A stretch of DNA of 64,000 bases from Macrostomum hystrix (GCA_950097015.1 CATNEN010000001.1:23391501-23455500); one strand, 5' to 3'. Numbered from the stretch's first letter, positions 45,801 to 56,806 are shown. Notes: generated from the letters alone by a model not told the origin. Made by a program: numbers and translations.

Positions 45801-48800
45801 TCCCAAATCCCCATTCGAAGCGAAATCCCTTCTTCCTTCCCAACTTTGATCCCAATCCCGAATCCCCATTCGAAACAAAATCCCTTCTTCCTTCCCAACT
45901 TTGATCCCAAACCCGAATCCCCATTCGAAACAAAATCCCTTCTTCCTTCCCAACTTTGATCCCATTCCCAAATCCCCATTCAAAACGAAATCCCTTCTTC
46001 CTTCCCAGTTTTGACCCCATTCTCAAATCCCTTCTTCCTTCCCAACTTTGATCCCATCCCTAAATCCCCATTCAAAACGAAATCCCATCTTCCTTCCCAA
46101 CTTTGATCCCATTCCTAAATCCCCGATGGAAACGAAATCTCATCTTCCTTCTCAGTTTTGATCCCATTCACTAATCCCCATTGCCCATTCAAATATGAAT
46201 TTTTATTTCCCACTTTTAATTTATTCCACTCTAAAATCCCTAACAAAAACTCCCACGGAAATGATTCCATCCAGGTGCTGGCAGGTGTTTGGAGTCATTT
46301 CATGGAGAAGATTCGCGAGTCGGAGCCGGAGCAGGACTCAGAGACCGACGCCTCGCCCATCGTTCGCCTCGGCCTTCAGGCTCGACGCTGGGCCGAAGCT
46401 AAACGACGGACTTTAAAGGAGCGAGACGACTACAATGCCCGCTGGGAGGAGGAGTATGAGGCGCAGCAGCAGCAGCAGCAGGATGACTCGCAGCCATCGT
46501 CTGGCATTGAAAGGCTGCCAACTCAACTGCAGCAGGGCGAGGCTTCCATCTTCCGCTCTGCTGACAGCAGCAATGATGTTGTTGAAGGTGCCAATCCGGC
46601 TATTGTTGATGATGAGGTGAGAAATGAAAATTCATATGTTAACTTCTGAGACCTAGGTTGATTTAGTTTCCAAGCATACTACTTCTGTTGCCATAAATGT
46701 TTTACCCATTAACTTTAGGCGGATTCTAAATGGGTCTTTCTAGCTGATTCTCTTTGAGAAATGGTCTGGATTCTGAGTGCTAATTGACTTTCTAAGCCGA
46801 TTCTGAACTTTATTTTTGGGCCGATTCCGAGTGACTTTTTAAGCGGATTCTACTATTTTGGGATTCCTATTCTTTTTCAAGAAGATTCTTATCGGTATTT
46901 TGGGCGGATTCCAAGTCATTTTTCAAGCAGATTCTAATCGTTATTTGGGCGGATTCCAAGATATTTTTCAAGCAGATTCTAATCGATATTCTGGGCAGAT
47001 TCCAAGTCATTTTTCAAGCAGATTCTAATCTATTTTTTAGGCGGATTCCAAGTCATTTTTCAAGCAGATTCTAATCGCTTTTTTAGGCGGATTCCAAGTC
47101 ATTTTTCAAGCAGATTCTAATCGCTTTTTTAGGCGGATTCCAAGTCATTTTTCAAGTAGATTCTAATCGTTATTTTGGCGGGTTCCAAGTCGATTCTAAT
47201 TGATATTTTGGGCGGATTCCAAGTTCTTTTATCTCGCAGATTCTTATCATTATTTTGGGCGGATTCCAATTCATTTTTCAAGCGGTTTCTAATCTATATT
47301 TTAGGCAGATTCTCATAGACTTTTTAATCCGATTTTTTTCAAAATAGAATCTTTTAGTTTTTTCAGCTAATGTTGCGGTATTTTTTTATTATTTTCTAGG
47401 AAAAAAAGTTTTTGTTGACATTTACCTTATTTATTTGTAATAAGTAAGTAGGTCATGAGTTCGATTCTCAACCCAATTATGTCAAGCTGTGTCTCGTGTA
47501 GTTTGCTTTGTTATCATCTTTGCAGTAACACACAATTTTTTTCCTGTTTTCAGACTCGCTCCTTCGTACATCCGCAGCAGCAGCAGCCGCAGGCGGCCCC
47601 ACCGCCCACCCCGCAGCCGAATCTGGTGCAGGTGCCGCCGCCCCTGCTACCGCCGCCGCCAGCTGCCAACGTGGTTGTGACAGTGAAGCCCAGCGCATCT
47701 GTCACCGCCGCGCGCCTGCAGCAGCAACAGCAGAACAATCATGTCGGCAGTCAGCTACCGTTAAGTCCCAGCTCTGGACGAAGATTGAGCCAGCCTGAGG
47801 CGCACCTGCCCTACCATCTGCATCATCAGCATCATCAGTCTGACGCCGCTGGCATTGAAGCCTCATCCGATGCTGACGGCTCCGCGCAGTCCTCGCCGCA
47901 CCAGTGCGCAACCCTGCCGTCTCCGGGACCTTCGCGACCGGGCGTTGCTCCCCACTGGCCGCAGCAGCAATACCAGGCCTACCTGTTGCAACAGCAGCGG
48001 CTTCAGCAACAGCAGCAGCTGCCGCAGCCGCCGCCACTACCGCCGCCAATCCTGCAGCTGCCGTCTCAGGTTTCTGGCGAGCCGGCTTGGCAGATTCCCC
48101 TGCCTGAGCTACAGTCTGGCCGCTGCGTTCTCATCTGCCCGGTCCCGCCTGGCCAGCAGCAGCAGCAGCAGCAGCCAGTCACCGCGATGGCCTTTGACTG
48201 CGGGCCTGGCATGCGACTGCCCGACGTTCTAGCTCTGCTGCTGGCTGTTCAAAGAGCTGCTCAGCCTCAGTCGCCGCTGCCGCCCCAACAGCAGCAGCAG
48301 CAGCAGCAGGCCCAGCCACTTGCTGATTCCAGTGAACAGCTTGCACCTGTAGCCTCATCCAGTCCCATTGGTGAGTTGCCTGATTATTAAACAGCCTTTG
48401 CAAGCTATCGTACCTCCTGATGCGTCGATTCGATATCATTGCTTACCATTTTTTACAGCCTGATTGAGCTGACAGGCAGCAGCAGCAGCAGCAGCAGCAG
48501 CGTTTGATCACCTTTATGTGTAAAATAAGTTCCCAATTTTCTTTAACTTCCCATCGTTCATTAATTATGTACCTGTTCGCTTCTCTCTCGCTTAAATAGC
48601 TGTTTTACTGCTGGTGACCACTTGAAACACTCACTAAAGCCGCTCACCTGCTTTTCCATCTGTAGTCACGTGGATTATCTGTGTGTGTATGTGCTTGCTT
48701 TGGCAAAGTTTGCTTAGCTTATAAAGCAATAAGAAAACACGATTCTTAACCAATACATCAGTAGCTATGGATTCACTGTTTTCTTCTCTTTTCGTTCCCT

Positions 48801-49584
48801 GTTAGAGCGTCAGACTTACGAATTGAAGGTCATGGGTTCGATTCTTGGTGGGTGTGGCGTCCTCCCAGTCCATGGACTGAACAGCCGTACGCAGCCTTCA
48901 GATGCGCCTTCGCAATAGCTGCGGCTGTGCTGTCGGCTGCACATCTGGCCCAATTCGGGCAGGTGTAATCAATTATTTTTTGTAATTATACGGCATAAAA
49001 TATCAGGTAGGTTTTAAATATACTACTGTCAGGCACCCGTGTCTCAGTAGTATAAGGAAATATTTAATTTTTTTAGTAGGTACGTCATCATATACTACTG
49101 TCGAGATCAGTGTTTCAATAGTGTATGCTATTTAATAGACCAGTTTTTTTTTCACCCGTATTTTATCTTACTCGTTTTGCCTATCACCGAGTAGTGCCTT
49201 AGATTGAACCTGTTTCAATTATAATAATAGATCGTAACTTTTTTTCGCTTTCCAGTCGTTCAACCAGTTGCCACTAAAATTGGTCGCTTCGCTGTAACGC
49301 CTATCGCGACGTCAGCAACGACAGCAGCAGCAGCAGCAGCAGAACCTCGCCTTGTTGATTCAGCCAGTACTTCTACAGCTACTGCAGCCACTACTACTGC
49401 TGCTGCTGCTGCTACTATCAGTAGTGTGATCAGTGTCCGTCCTTCTCTGTCATCCATGGCCTCCAGCGATGGCGCAGCGCCGCCGCCGACCCCGGCGCTT
49501 CACGGCTCCGGCAGCGTTGGCAACGCCGACAGTCCAGATACGCATCGCCTGTTTAACGGCGTGTCAGCGTCTCCAAATCGTTGA
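33814..49584 (+). CDS. WNK: WNK-type serine/threonine kinase
   Basis: Exons 33814-34014, 34803-35095, 39260-39893, 40475-40740, 43665-43994, 44270-44477, 45272-45607, 46275-46616, 47554-48370, 49256-49584; all GT-AG, phases match, about 1251 aa. WNKs sense chloride and cell volume and phosphorylate OSR1/SPAK. Residues 1-330 are low-complexity (Gln, Ala, Ser, then Lys/Glu). The kinase domain spans about 331-610. Its ATP-binding lysine is in the glycine loop (GEGAYKRVF, Lys339) and subdomain II reads AWCEL (Cys356), the diagnostic WNK arrangement. HRD Asp474, DFG Asp498, GTLGYMAPEM, and YDEKVDIFAFG with PYQECQN follow. Residues about 660-750 match the PF1/OSR1_C-like domain. Gln/Pro-rich C-terminus, then IGRFAVTPI near 1151. 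Oddities: DFGL where WNKs have DLGL, HRDLKPEN instead of HRDLKCDN, and Thr511 at the activation-loop serine. A 5' non-coding exon or trans-splice site (TTTCAG, 33788-33793) precedes the ATG. Confidence 0.93.
34020..34770. repeat. Minisatellite, 21-bp unit, WNK intron 1
   Basis: About 35 copies of GAAGGGCGAGGCTGGGGAAGA plus small variants. It occupies nearly all of intron 1 (34015-34802). The unit is a multiple of three and in frame with exon 1, so a transcript retaining the intron would be read through as KRRARLG repeats up to a stop at 34786-34788. Confidence 0.95.
35210..35440. repeat. Minisatellite, 34-bp unit, WNK intron 2
   Basis: About seven units of GGTCATACTGGCTAGTCATT plus GCCCTCATCTCTCT, partly degenerate on the left. 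Confidence 0.85.
36030..37215. repeat. Minisatellite, 18-bp unit, WNK intron 2
   Basis: About 65 copies of GGGATGTTAGACTCAGTT, with CATC and TTCAGC variants and occasional one-base-short units. A block containing TAGACTAATCTGGGATGTTA recurs at about 36265, 36450, 36740 and 36885, showing a higher-order repeat. Confidence 0.95.
37216..38574. other. WNK intron 2, non-repetitive part
   Basis: No exon recognised. About 37860-38290 is less AT-rich and includes CTAAAAATAGCAACTGACGTCA near 38206, a string with relatives near 7095-7160 and 22008. (TAA)n at about 38585 marks the tail of the next SINE. Confidence 0.4.
38575..38930 (-). repeat. SINE family A in WNK intron 2
   Basis: Nearly full-length minus-strand copy: tail of AAT repeats at 38580-38600, AGGGCTGTGGACAATGGCAC, CATTTCGCTGACTCCTGAGC, CTCAAGGGCGTAAATTGCAC, GCTGCGCCCCAAATGAATGC, GCGGAATCGAACTCACGGAC (B box in reverse), ending in GGCTCTGCCAC. 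Confidence 0.9.
39965..40390. repeat. Minisatellite, 23-bp unit, WNK intron 3
   Basis: About 17 copies of GATAAGACACGGACAGATGA plus GGA, with CGGATG and GGCACGG variants. The flank (39900-39990) has GAGATATGAGACGCGGAAGA, close to the MITE 16-bp core. Confidence 0.95.
40779..43520. repeat. Minisatellite, 16/14-bp unit, WNK intron 4 (2.7 kb)
   Basis: About 170 units of AGTCTCTACTCACCAC, interspersed with 14-bp units lacking the last AC. Very few substitutions (CAGGCTC, CATTCTC near the 3' end). All plus-strand frames are open because the unit has no stop. The array ends about 150 bp before the exon 5 acceptor, in diverged units. Confidence 0.97.
44576..45240. repeat. Minisatellite, 23-bp unit, WNK intron 6
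   Basis: About 29 units of TCTGATCCCCTCAGTCTGTA plus TCC; several subtypes (CTCCATCCCCTGATCCCATC, CTTTATCC). Each unit contains a CCCCTCAG acceptor-like string. Confidence 0.95.
45755..46160. repeat. Tandem repeat, 55-bp unit, WNK intron 7
   Basis: About seven units containing CCCTTCTTCCTTCCCAACTT, then TGATCCCAATCCCGAATCCC, then CATTCGAAACAAAAT. Pyrimidine-rich on the sense strand. Confidence 0.9.
46860..47330. repeat. Tandem repeat, about 46-bp unit, WNK intron 8
   Basis: About ten units of GGCGGATTCCAAGTCATTTT, TCAAGCAGATTCTAATCG and a T-run, with decay at both ends. Confidence 0.9.
48476..48503. repeat. (CAG)n microsatellite, WNK intron 9
   Basis: Nine uninterrupted CAG/GCA triplets directly after the exon 9 donor region. 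Similar CAG tracts encode Gln runs in exons 3, 8 and 9. Confidence 0.9.
48805..48990 (+). repeat. SINE family B, internally deleted, WNK intron 9
   Basis: Has GTTAGAGCGTCAGACTTACG, then GGTCATGGGTTCGATTCTTG (B box), joining directly to GTGTGGCGTCCTCCCAGTCC and CACATCTGGCCCAATTCGGG with an AATTATT tail. The middle segment seen at 29740-29830 is missing. Confidence 0.85.
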
Positions 49585-49974
49585 TTTCTTATTTTTCTAA
49601 TCTAAACTTTTATGCCGTGGAAATTATTGCCAGTATTTCGCACTCCTGCGGCCATCTTCTGAGTCAATATTGAAATCCCTGTTTTTGATGTTTTACTATT
49701 TTTATGCAACTAATTCTTGTCGTCTGATTTCCACTTTTAGATTCGTTATTATGAGTTCGATAGCTTTAACGAGCTATTTTTTTACTTTTGTTTTCGATTT
49801 CTGGTCTTATCTTCTATTCTATATAATTATTTTAGTAGACACAATATAATACATTTCTTTTATTCACATTTTGGCCAGGTCACAATATTGGTTGATTCAG
49901 TTCGTCTGTCTGAATGTGCAATCAGCCATCAGTGAATAGGCCTGATTATCGTCTCTCTTATCCCATCTCCAAAG

Positions 49975-50690
49975 GCGACTGCTAATCCTCCCAGATCCCC
50001 ATAACTGACTGCTAATCCTCCCAGATCCCATAACTGACTGCTAAAAATCCTCCCAGATCCCCATAACTGACTGCTAATCCTTCCAGATCCCCATCACTGA
50101 CTGCTAATCCTCCCAGATCCCCATAACTGACTGCCAATCCTCCCAGATCCCCGTAACTGACTGCTAATCCTTCCAGATCCCCATCACTAACTGCTAATCC
50201 TCCCAGATCCCCATAACTGACTGCCAATCCTCCCAGATCCCCATAACTGACTGCTAATCTTTCCAGATCCCTATCACTGACTGCTAATCCTCCCAGATCC
50301 TCATTACTAACGGCTAATCCCCCCAGATCCCCTTAACTGACTGCTAATCCTCACAGATCCTCATAGCAGTCTGCTAATCCTCCCAGATCCCCATCACTGA
50401 CTGCCAATCCTCCCAGATCCCCATCACTGACTGCTAATCCTCCCAGATCCCATTACTGACTGCTAATCCTCCCAGTTCCCCATAACTGACTGCTAATCCT
50501 CACAGATCCTCATAACTGACTGCTAATCCTCCCAGATCCTCATTACTAACGGCTAATCCTCACAGATCCTCATATCTGACTGCCAATCCTCCCAGATCCC
50601 CTTAACTGACTGCTAATCCTCACAGATCCTCATTACTGACGGCTAATCCTCCCAGATCCCCATAGCAGTCTGCTAATCCAATAATCCAGA
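49975..50690. repeat. Minisatellite, 30-bp unit, downstream of WNK
   Basis: About 24 units of TGACTGCTAATCCTCCCAGA plus TCCCCATAAC, with frequent single-base variants. It lies about 390 bp after the WNK stop, probably in the 3' UTR or just beyond. Confidence 0.93.
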
Positions 50691-51460
50691 TCCCAGACCC
50701 AGGTTATTCTCAGTTTCAGCCCTAAAAAAGTCACACAGTCCATGCACATTATCAAGTCAGTGCGAGCTTATTCTTAGCTTATTCGGCAATCCACTATATG
50801 AGCAAATTTGTTGTGTATAAACTGTTATCTATATTTCTGAAGCAGCTGTTGTATGTTCATTGAGTATGCATGCATCACATGTAGTATGAATTGTGATTTC
50901 TGATCTTGTCTAAAATCTGCTTTTTCACATGCAGATTGTCACTGTAGCTCTAATGTTATATTTGGTTTATTTGTTTTCGTCCACTATTTGATTTCAGTCC
51001 ACGGACCGAGTTATTTCATTCAGAGCAATAAGCAAACATTCGGTGACTAGTTGGTTTCGCTAGCAACACAACTCTGCACAATGGTCAATCGTTTCTTTCA
51101 TTATAGACTTTTTGTTTTAATCAACTCGTCCATTGCTTTTTATTTATAGCCTTGTCATTTTTTGTTGAAGTTTGAAATCTTATTTTTGACTTCTATATTG
51201 TCAATATATGCTACTCATTTTCTGTCCTGTTCAGTAGTAATGAAGGGCATGTTGATAAATCACTTTAGATCAATGCTGATAATAGAGATCGGGTTTATGG
51301 ACACTATCATATATATCTTGATATAAATATATACCATCAAAATCGAATCGTAAATGTTTTTGAAATTCTTCATTTTCAAAACGGCTGTTTGCTGTCGCAA
51401 AAATATTTTTGTACCTGCGAAATAACTAAATCAAATATCGAATATTTGACCCGAAGTACT
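50691..51460. other. AT-rich intergenic DNA
   Basis: No gene or repeat recognised. Confidence 0.4.
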
Positions 51461-51814
51461 GGGGTTCCGTGGCAGAACGGTTCGCCTCTGCGCCAAGGTC
51501 CCTGAGCTCGATTCCGCGGCGAGGCCACATTCATTTGGGGCGCAGCCGCGGAGAGAAGGCTTGGGGGCTTGTCGTGCAATTTACACCCTTGAGGGCCAAC
51601 GTCCAAGGCACAGTAAAATGTACACTGTCTGACGATGAGAAAGTCAGGGCAGATGTACACACCTGTGTGAGCGTGTGCCTGCGTACAGTATCTGAGTGCG
51701 TGTGTGCTCAGGAATCAGCGAAATGGGCAGAATTGACTCCTCGCTGGCTGCGGGTCTAGTGTCACCACATTATGTGCCTTCAGCCCTCCTGTAATTATTA
51801 TTATTATTATTAAT
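51461..51814 (+). repeat. SINE family A, best-preserved copy
   Basis: Contains every family-A block in order: GTGGCAGAACGGTTCGCC (A box), GAGCTCGATTCCGCGGCGAG (B box), CATTCATTTGGGGCGCAGCC, CTTGAGGGCCAACGTCCAAG, GTACACTGTCTGACGATGAG, GTGTGCTCAGGAATCAGCGA, GCTGGCTGCGGGTCTAGTGT and a (TTA)n tail. Length about 350 bp. Confidence 0.92.
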
Positions 51815-51904
51815 GGAGCCTGGTGGCTGACAAGAATGTCCTACACAAACTACTGACACGAAATATTACATCTGAACTATGTTTCGTGGTGACTGGTGGT
51901 TTTC

Positions 51905-53090
51905 GGTGACTCACGATCTGGAAGCTGAGGGGATATTGGTGACTCACCATCTGGAAGCTGAGGGGATATTGGTGACTCACCATCTGGAAGCTGAGGGGAT
52001 ATTGGTGACTCACCATCTGGAAGCTGAGGGGATATTGGTGACTCACCATCTGGAAGCTGAGGGGATATTGGTGACTCACCATCTGGAAGCTGAGGGGATA
52101 TTGGTGACTCACCATCTGGAAGCTGAGGGGATATTGGTGACTCACCATCTGGAAGCTGAGGGGATATTGGTGACTCACCATCTGGAAGCTGAGGGGATAT
52201 TGGTGACTCACCATCTGGAAGCTGAGGGGATATTGGTGACTCACCATCTGGAAGCTGAGGGGATATTGGTGACTCACCATCTGGAAGCTGAGGGGATATT
52301 GGTGACTCACCATCTGGAAGCTGAGGGGATATTGGTGACTCACCATCTGGAAGCTGAGGGGATATTGGTGACTCACCATCTGGAAGCTGAGGGGATATTG
52401 GTGACTCACCATCTGGAAGCTGAGGGGATATTGGTGACTCACCATCTGGAAGCTGAGGGGATATTGGTGACTCACCATCTGGAAGCTGAGGGGATATTGG
52501 TGACTCACCATCTGGAAGCTGAGGGGATATTGGTGACTCACCATCTGGAAGCTGAGGGGATATTGGTGACTCACCATCTGGAAGCTGAGGGGATATTGGT
52601 GACTCACCATCTGGAAGCTGAGGGGATATTGGTGACTCACCATCTGGAAGCTGAGGGGATATTGGTGACTCACCATCTGGAAGCTGAGGGGATATTGGTG
52701 ACTCACCATCTGGAAGCTGAGGGGATATTGGTGACTCACCATCTGGAAGCTGAGAGGATATTGGTGACTCACCATCTGGAAGCTGAGGGGATATTGGTGA
52801 CTCACCATCTGGAAGCTGAGGGATATTGGTGACTCACCATCTGGAAGCTGAGGGGATATTGGTGACTGACCATCTGGAAGCTGAGGGGATATTGGTGACT
52901 CACCATCTGGAAGCTGAGGGGATATTGGTGACTGACCATCTGGAAGCTGAGGGGATATTGGTGACTCACCATCTGGAAGCTGAGGGGATATTGGTGACTC
53001 ACCATCTGGAAGCTGAGGGGATATTGGTGACTCACCATCTGGAAGCTGAGGGGATATTGGTGACTCACGATCTGGAAGCTGAGGGATACC
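51905..53090. repeat. Highly uniform 33-bp array, about 36 copies
   Basis: Unit: GGTGACTCACCATCTGGAAG plus CTGAGGGGATATT. Only a handful of changes among about 36 copies (one AGAGG, one lost G near 52820, two GACTGACC). Each unit carries TGACTCA, the AP-1 consensus. Because 33 is a multiple of three, both strands stay open for over 300 codons; these frames have no other sign of being genes. Confidence 0.97.
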
Positions 53091-54238
53091 TTGGCGAATT
53101 ATTGGGAGAAACAGGTTTTTTCAATGAATAAAATATCCGCAGCAATTACACATTGGTAAGTGCAGTGTGAAGGAATTGTCATTTGAGATGAGTGTGTCTA
53201 CTCTACTCAAGTTAAAAATGTGTTAATTATACTTGACCGCGTCAATCTAAAAGTAATTAGTTTCGCTCCTGACTTCACTCTCCATGGAGATCCATAGCAA
53301 TGTCCTATGGAGTCTCAAGTCGAAAGTGCACTTTTGCAAGGCAATCTCTCAAACAAACAGCCCGTCGTCTAGCTATTGTTCTGTGATTGATGAATCGTGG
53401 GGCCTATTGAGTTGTAATTGACAGTGTCTAGAATAGCAGTACAAACTGATAGACTCTTAATTAACAGCTAATTAGGCATTGTATTATCATTGAGCAGCAT
53501 TGAGTGCAGTATAAATATAAAAAGCCACACAAGCAGACATAGAAAATGTCATCATAAATATACCAAAGGCCAGAGTTTTCTGAAAGTGAAAGCAATATTG
53601 ACTCGGGTACTTCGATAAAGCTTGCAAGATTTTAATTTTTTATCGGAACCTACGTAAGTGATGATCACTATCTTTTCCATTTCATTTTTTGATAAAACAT
53701 TTCAAGAAATGTCTCATCAGTTTAATTGCTACATTAACAGTAGAAAGAACACGCTATTTTCCCCTTGGGGTAAGACCTTGGGGTGTACCCCTACCTACTT
53801 CACAATAGCCCCCAAACCGAATGACCGATTTTCGTGAAAGTCCACCATCTGATTTCTTATCTGATTCACCGATTCATTGGTGGTTCTAGACACTAGACAC
53901 TCCGACTAGAATCGTTCAATATCTCACTAGAATCGTTGAATGTCTCGAGGAAGCCGATGTTTTTAGATTCTGGAAGTCGTTTCATCGGATAGAGCGGAAT
54001 ATTCTAGCTCATGTTCTGGATTTTCATGGCAGCTTGTTAAATATTTTAGGAGATCAGAAAACATAGAAATGTGGTTATTTGAAATTCCCTGTGATATTTC
54101 GTAATCTTTGCAGGAAGGCTGCGGGCAGTGGCAGCACTTGGTGATCCGTAGTGACTGGCTAGTGACATCTGTCTGCCCATTTTTCATCTATTGTTGGAAC
54201 TAGGAGTACATACGGAGCCAGGTGCAACACACCTGCCG
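53091..54238. other. Intergenic DNA with dispersed repeat C
   Basis: About 53736-53860 shares AACAGTAGAAAGAACACGCT and CCAAACCGAATGACCGATTT with 30351-30480. No gene is recognised in the remainder. Confidence 0.5.
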
Positions 54239-54685
54239 ATGTTTAAGACACCTGTGCTGCTTCAATTGATGCTGCTGCTGCTGCTGTTGCTGTCGGCACT
54301 GCTACGACGATCTTTGGCTGGCACCGAGCTGGTCTCGTTCGCTCTGGATCCGTCAGCTACGTGCCAGTCTGAATCTGCAGCGCTGAGCAGTCAGCTCAGA
54401 GTCTCCAGCAGTCTGATTTGCGTCGCTTTCTGTCGAGCTGCGTCCAGGACAGCGCGAGCCTCCCCCGCCTACCTGGCTCAGTTGGTTACCCGATCTGGCC
54501 TCGTGAAACAGCAGCAGCAGCAGCAGAAGCAGTTCGACTGTTTCTGCATGCCGAACCCGTCCAAAGCGGATGTGGCGCGTATCGCTCTGAGTTCGTGCAG
54601 TGTTTGGGCGCCCGCGAGCATCGCAGCAGCTGAGTATCCTGCTGAGGTCTACACAATGACGGCTGGAGATGCACGTCCAAAGTAG
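54239..54685 (+). CDS. Possible small secreted protein, 148 aa
   Basis: Begins at the ATG at 54239. The N-terminus is a strong signal-peptide candidate: a short polar start, a Leu-rich core (LLQLMLLLLLLLSALL) and a likely cleavage after SLA near residue 28. The mature part has six Cys residues, including CVAFC and CFC motifs that could pair in a small disulfide domain, and a Lys/Gln run (KQQQQQQKQ). The spacing is vaguely like apple/PAN domains, but I would not assign it. It ends at TAG 54683-54685, just before a SINE fragment. No intron signals are needed. It may be only an exon or a chance frame. Confidence 0.4.
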   Translation: MFKTPVLLQLMLLLLLLLSALLRRSLAGTELVSFALDPSATCQSESAALSSQLRVSSSLICVAFCRAASRTARASPAYLAQLVTRSGLVKQQQQQQKQFDCFCMPNPSKADVARIALSSCSVWAPASIAAAEYPAEVYTMTAGDARPK

Positions 54686-54694
54686 ACCACAGAC

Positions 54695-54840
54695 TATGGT
54701 CGTCAAGTCTGGGCAGATGTTTGAGTGTGCCTGCGTACGGTATACTGTGTGCGTGTGTGCTCAGGAGTGAGCGGAATGGACATAATTGCCCCCTCTCTAG
54801 TCTAAATGTCACCAAATGACCTGCTTGGTGACAGCAAACA
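54695..54840 (+). repeat. SINE family A, 3' fragment
   Basis: TCTGGGCAGATGTTTGAG, then GTGCCTGCGTACGGTATACT, GTGTGCTCAGGAGTGAGCGG, and the CCCCCTCTCTAGTCTAAATG end. The tRNA-like head is absent, as in a 5'-truncated insertion. Confidence 0.8.
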
Positions 54841-55076
54841 GTTTTTTTTAGTAATCAACATTGAAGAAGAGGCGCGTAATTAGAAAAATAAAGATTTGAA
54901 AGTGTATTTTGCTTCTCGCGTTGAATAAAAACTTGGTTGCATTTCCAAGGAAAAAATTCAGCCCAATCCATAAGGTACACCAGAACAAGCTTGACTCAGT
55001 GGCAGTCAGGAATGACTATTTCTGACACGCAAGACAACAGAACTGTTGCCTGCTGATTGTAGGTTTCAAAACAGGC

Positions 55077-56806
55077 TTAGCGTGCATCCGCATATCCATT
55101 TAACAATGACCCGTCGTCGCTGCTGCTCAGAGGGCTCTGGGCCAACTTCAACGGCTGCTTCAGCATCAGAGACTGCCTGAGTTGAGTCACATTTAGCCTG
55201 CTGTGTCGGCTAGCGGATCGAACCATTCCAGCTATCAAATGCTTGGATGTCAGCAGCTGCTCATCGTAGCTAGCCAGATGTCCGATCACCTTGCCAGGGC
55301 AGCTCGCTCTCGGCACCCGGGAGGCCAGCAGGCGGTTCTCTAATTCCACCACATCGGGAAAACTCTTTGCCTGCTCCTCCAGGGCTCTCCAGGACTTGGC
55401 GGCTTCTTCGTTGTATTCGTCCTCGCCGAATTCATCGTCGTAGGCTCTGCCGTGGCTTCCCTCTTCACACAATGGCTCGTACAGCTGGGCCCATGCTGTT
55501 TTATAGCTGTCATGCGTTTGCTTTTCTGTCAGCATTCCGTCCGAAGTCAGCTCCTCGGTGACGATCCACTTGAAATTATTCGAGTTCTGGCTGGCTTCGC
55601 CGCAGGAAGCTCCTTCGATCGTTGTTCCTGGAGTTGTTTCAAATTGTTTGCCAACGAGCAAATCCATTTCTAATGAATGCTGCTTGTTTGTAGAGGTTCC
55701 ACTTATTCGCAAATGCTGCTGGCCTTGTAGCGACGAAGTCTCTAGTTCGCTCCAGTCCATTTCCGGCAGCTTATTCTCACGGCCGAACATTACTGACTCA
55801 ATCGACTCCCCTTCCGCATCTTCCATGTTTGGCTGAGCTATGGTGATCGAGATCTCTTGTCGCGACGCAACTTCGGGGTCCTCAGGACTGCTCGTGGTGC
55901 TGTCGTGGCAGAGCTCCACGCAAGGCGCAGTGAAGTCTTCATTCCCACCCTTACTCGGCGCAATGCTGTCCGTAGATAGGATGCGGGGCACACAGACGAT
56001 CAGCCGGACGCCATCGCCCGCTCCGTTTAATTTGGAAGCTGTCCGAACCTCCACTTCCCGCTGTGCGCTGGACTGCTTCAAATGCAGCCGACTTGCCTTC
56101 TCCTTCTCATTCTGTCGCTTCTTCACGACTAGCAGCATCGCCTCCTTCAGGTCCTTCTCAGTCAGCTCGTTGGCCAGCTTATTTTGCTCCTCGATGGACA
56201 TTTTCGCCAGCAGCCGCTGCAGAAGTGTGTGAACCCGCGGCAAGGCAGAGGAGGCGCGGATTTGAAAGGATTTGGCGGCTACCTGATTGGGACTAGCGTG
56301 AGCTCCCTGCGAGCTGTCCGTCCTTTTGCGGTTCGAGTCGCTGTTGTTGCGGTCTGTGCGCTGTAGCTGTTTCTGCTTTGCTGTCGCAATCTTTGACCTT
56401 GCCGGCTTGTCAACCACAGTTCGAGCCAACCTGGGGTCTGTCACAGGCGCCAAACAACGCACCAGTTTGCGTCGACCAGCCAGCCGGAGAGCTTCGGCCA
56501 GCGCCGCAGAGTCTGTCCCAGCCGCTGACAGGGCTCGCAACCGATAGCTTTCAGCCACTGACGAGTCTGGTGTGTCGTCTACGAGGGAGGAACTGATAGA
56601 CGTCACGACAGCGAAGTGGCCACCGACATTAAGGCCTTGAGTAGCATCAGAACCTGAGACATCTATTCTGTCGAAGCTGACAGGAGAATAATTTTCATGA
56701 AGGCTGGACGACTCAGTGTTGCTCGTAGAAGTTCCTCCATTCGCCAAAAACATGGAGGCTGTTGACGCCTCACTGTCTGTCTCATCTGAGGCAGTTTGTA
56801 CCGAAT
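55077..56806 (-). CDS. Unknown protein, last exon (about 576 codons)
   Basis: Open on the minus strand from a good acceptor (TTTCCCGCAG, exon beginning at 56806) to the stop at 55077-55079. The first Met is at 56753, but the frame is open and compositionally similar before it, so this is probably a terminal exon. Features: a Ser/Thr-rich start, a basic region near residues 105-150 from that Met (KPARSKIATAKQKQLQR), and a predicted helix at about 180-225 (LLQRLLAKMSIEEQNKLANE, then EAMLLVVKKRQNEKEKASR). Acidic stretches follow (EFGEDEYNEEAAKSW), then an amphipathic C-terminal region. No known domain is recognised. Upstream on the same strand lies the 4-kb pyrimidine array, which would then be an intron. 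The 5' exons were not found with confidence; a candidate is near 63130. Confidence 0.6.

Noticed and set aside
51810-52832. Repeat proteins of 332 and 317 aa on opposite strands
   Set aside because: Both follow from a 33-bp unit free of stops. There is no signal peptide or flanking gene structure, and frames break at the single-base deletion near 52820.
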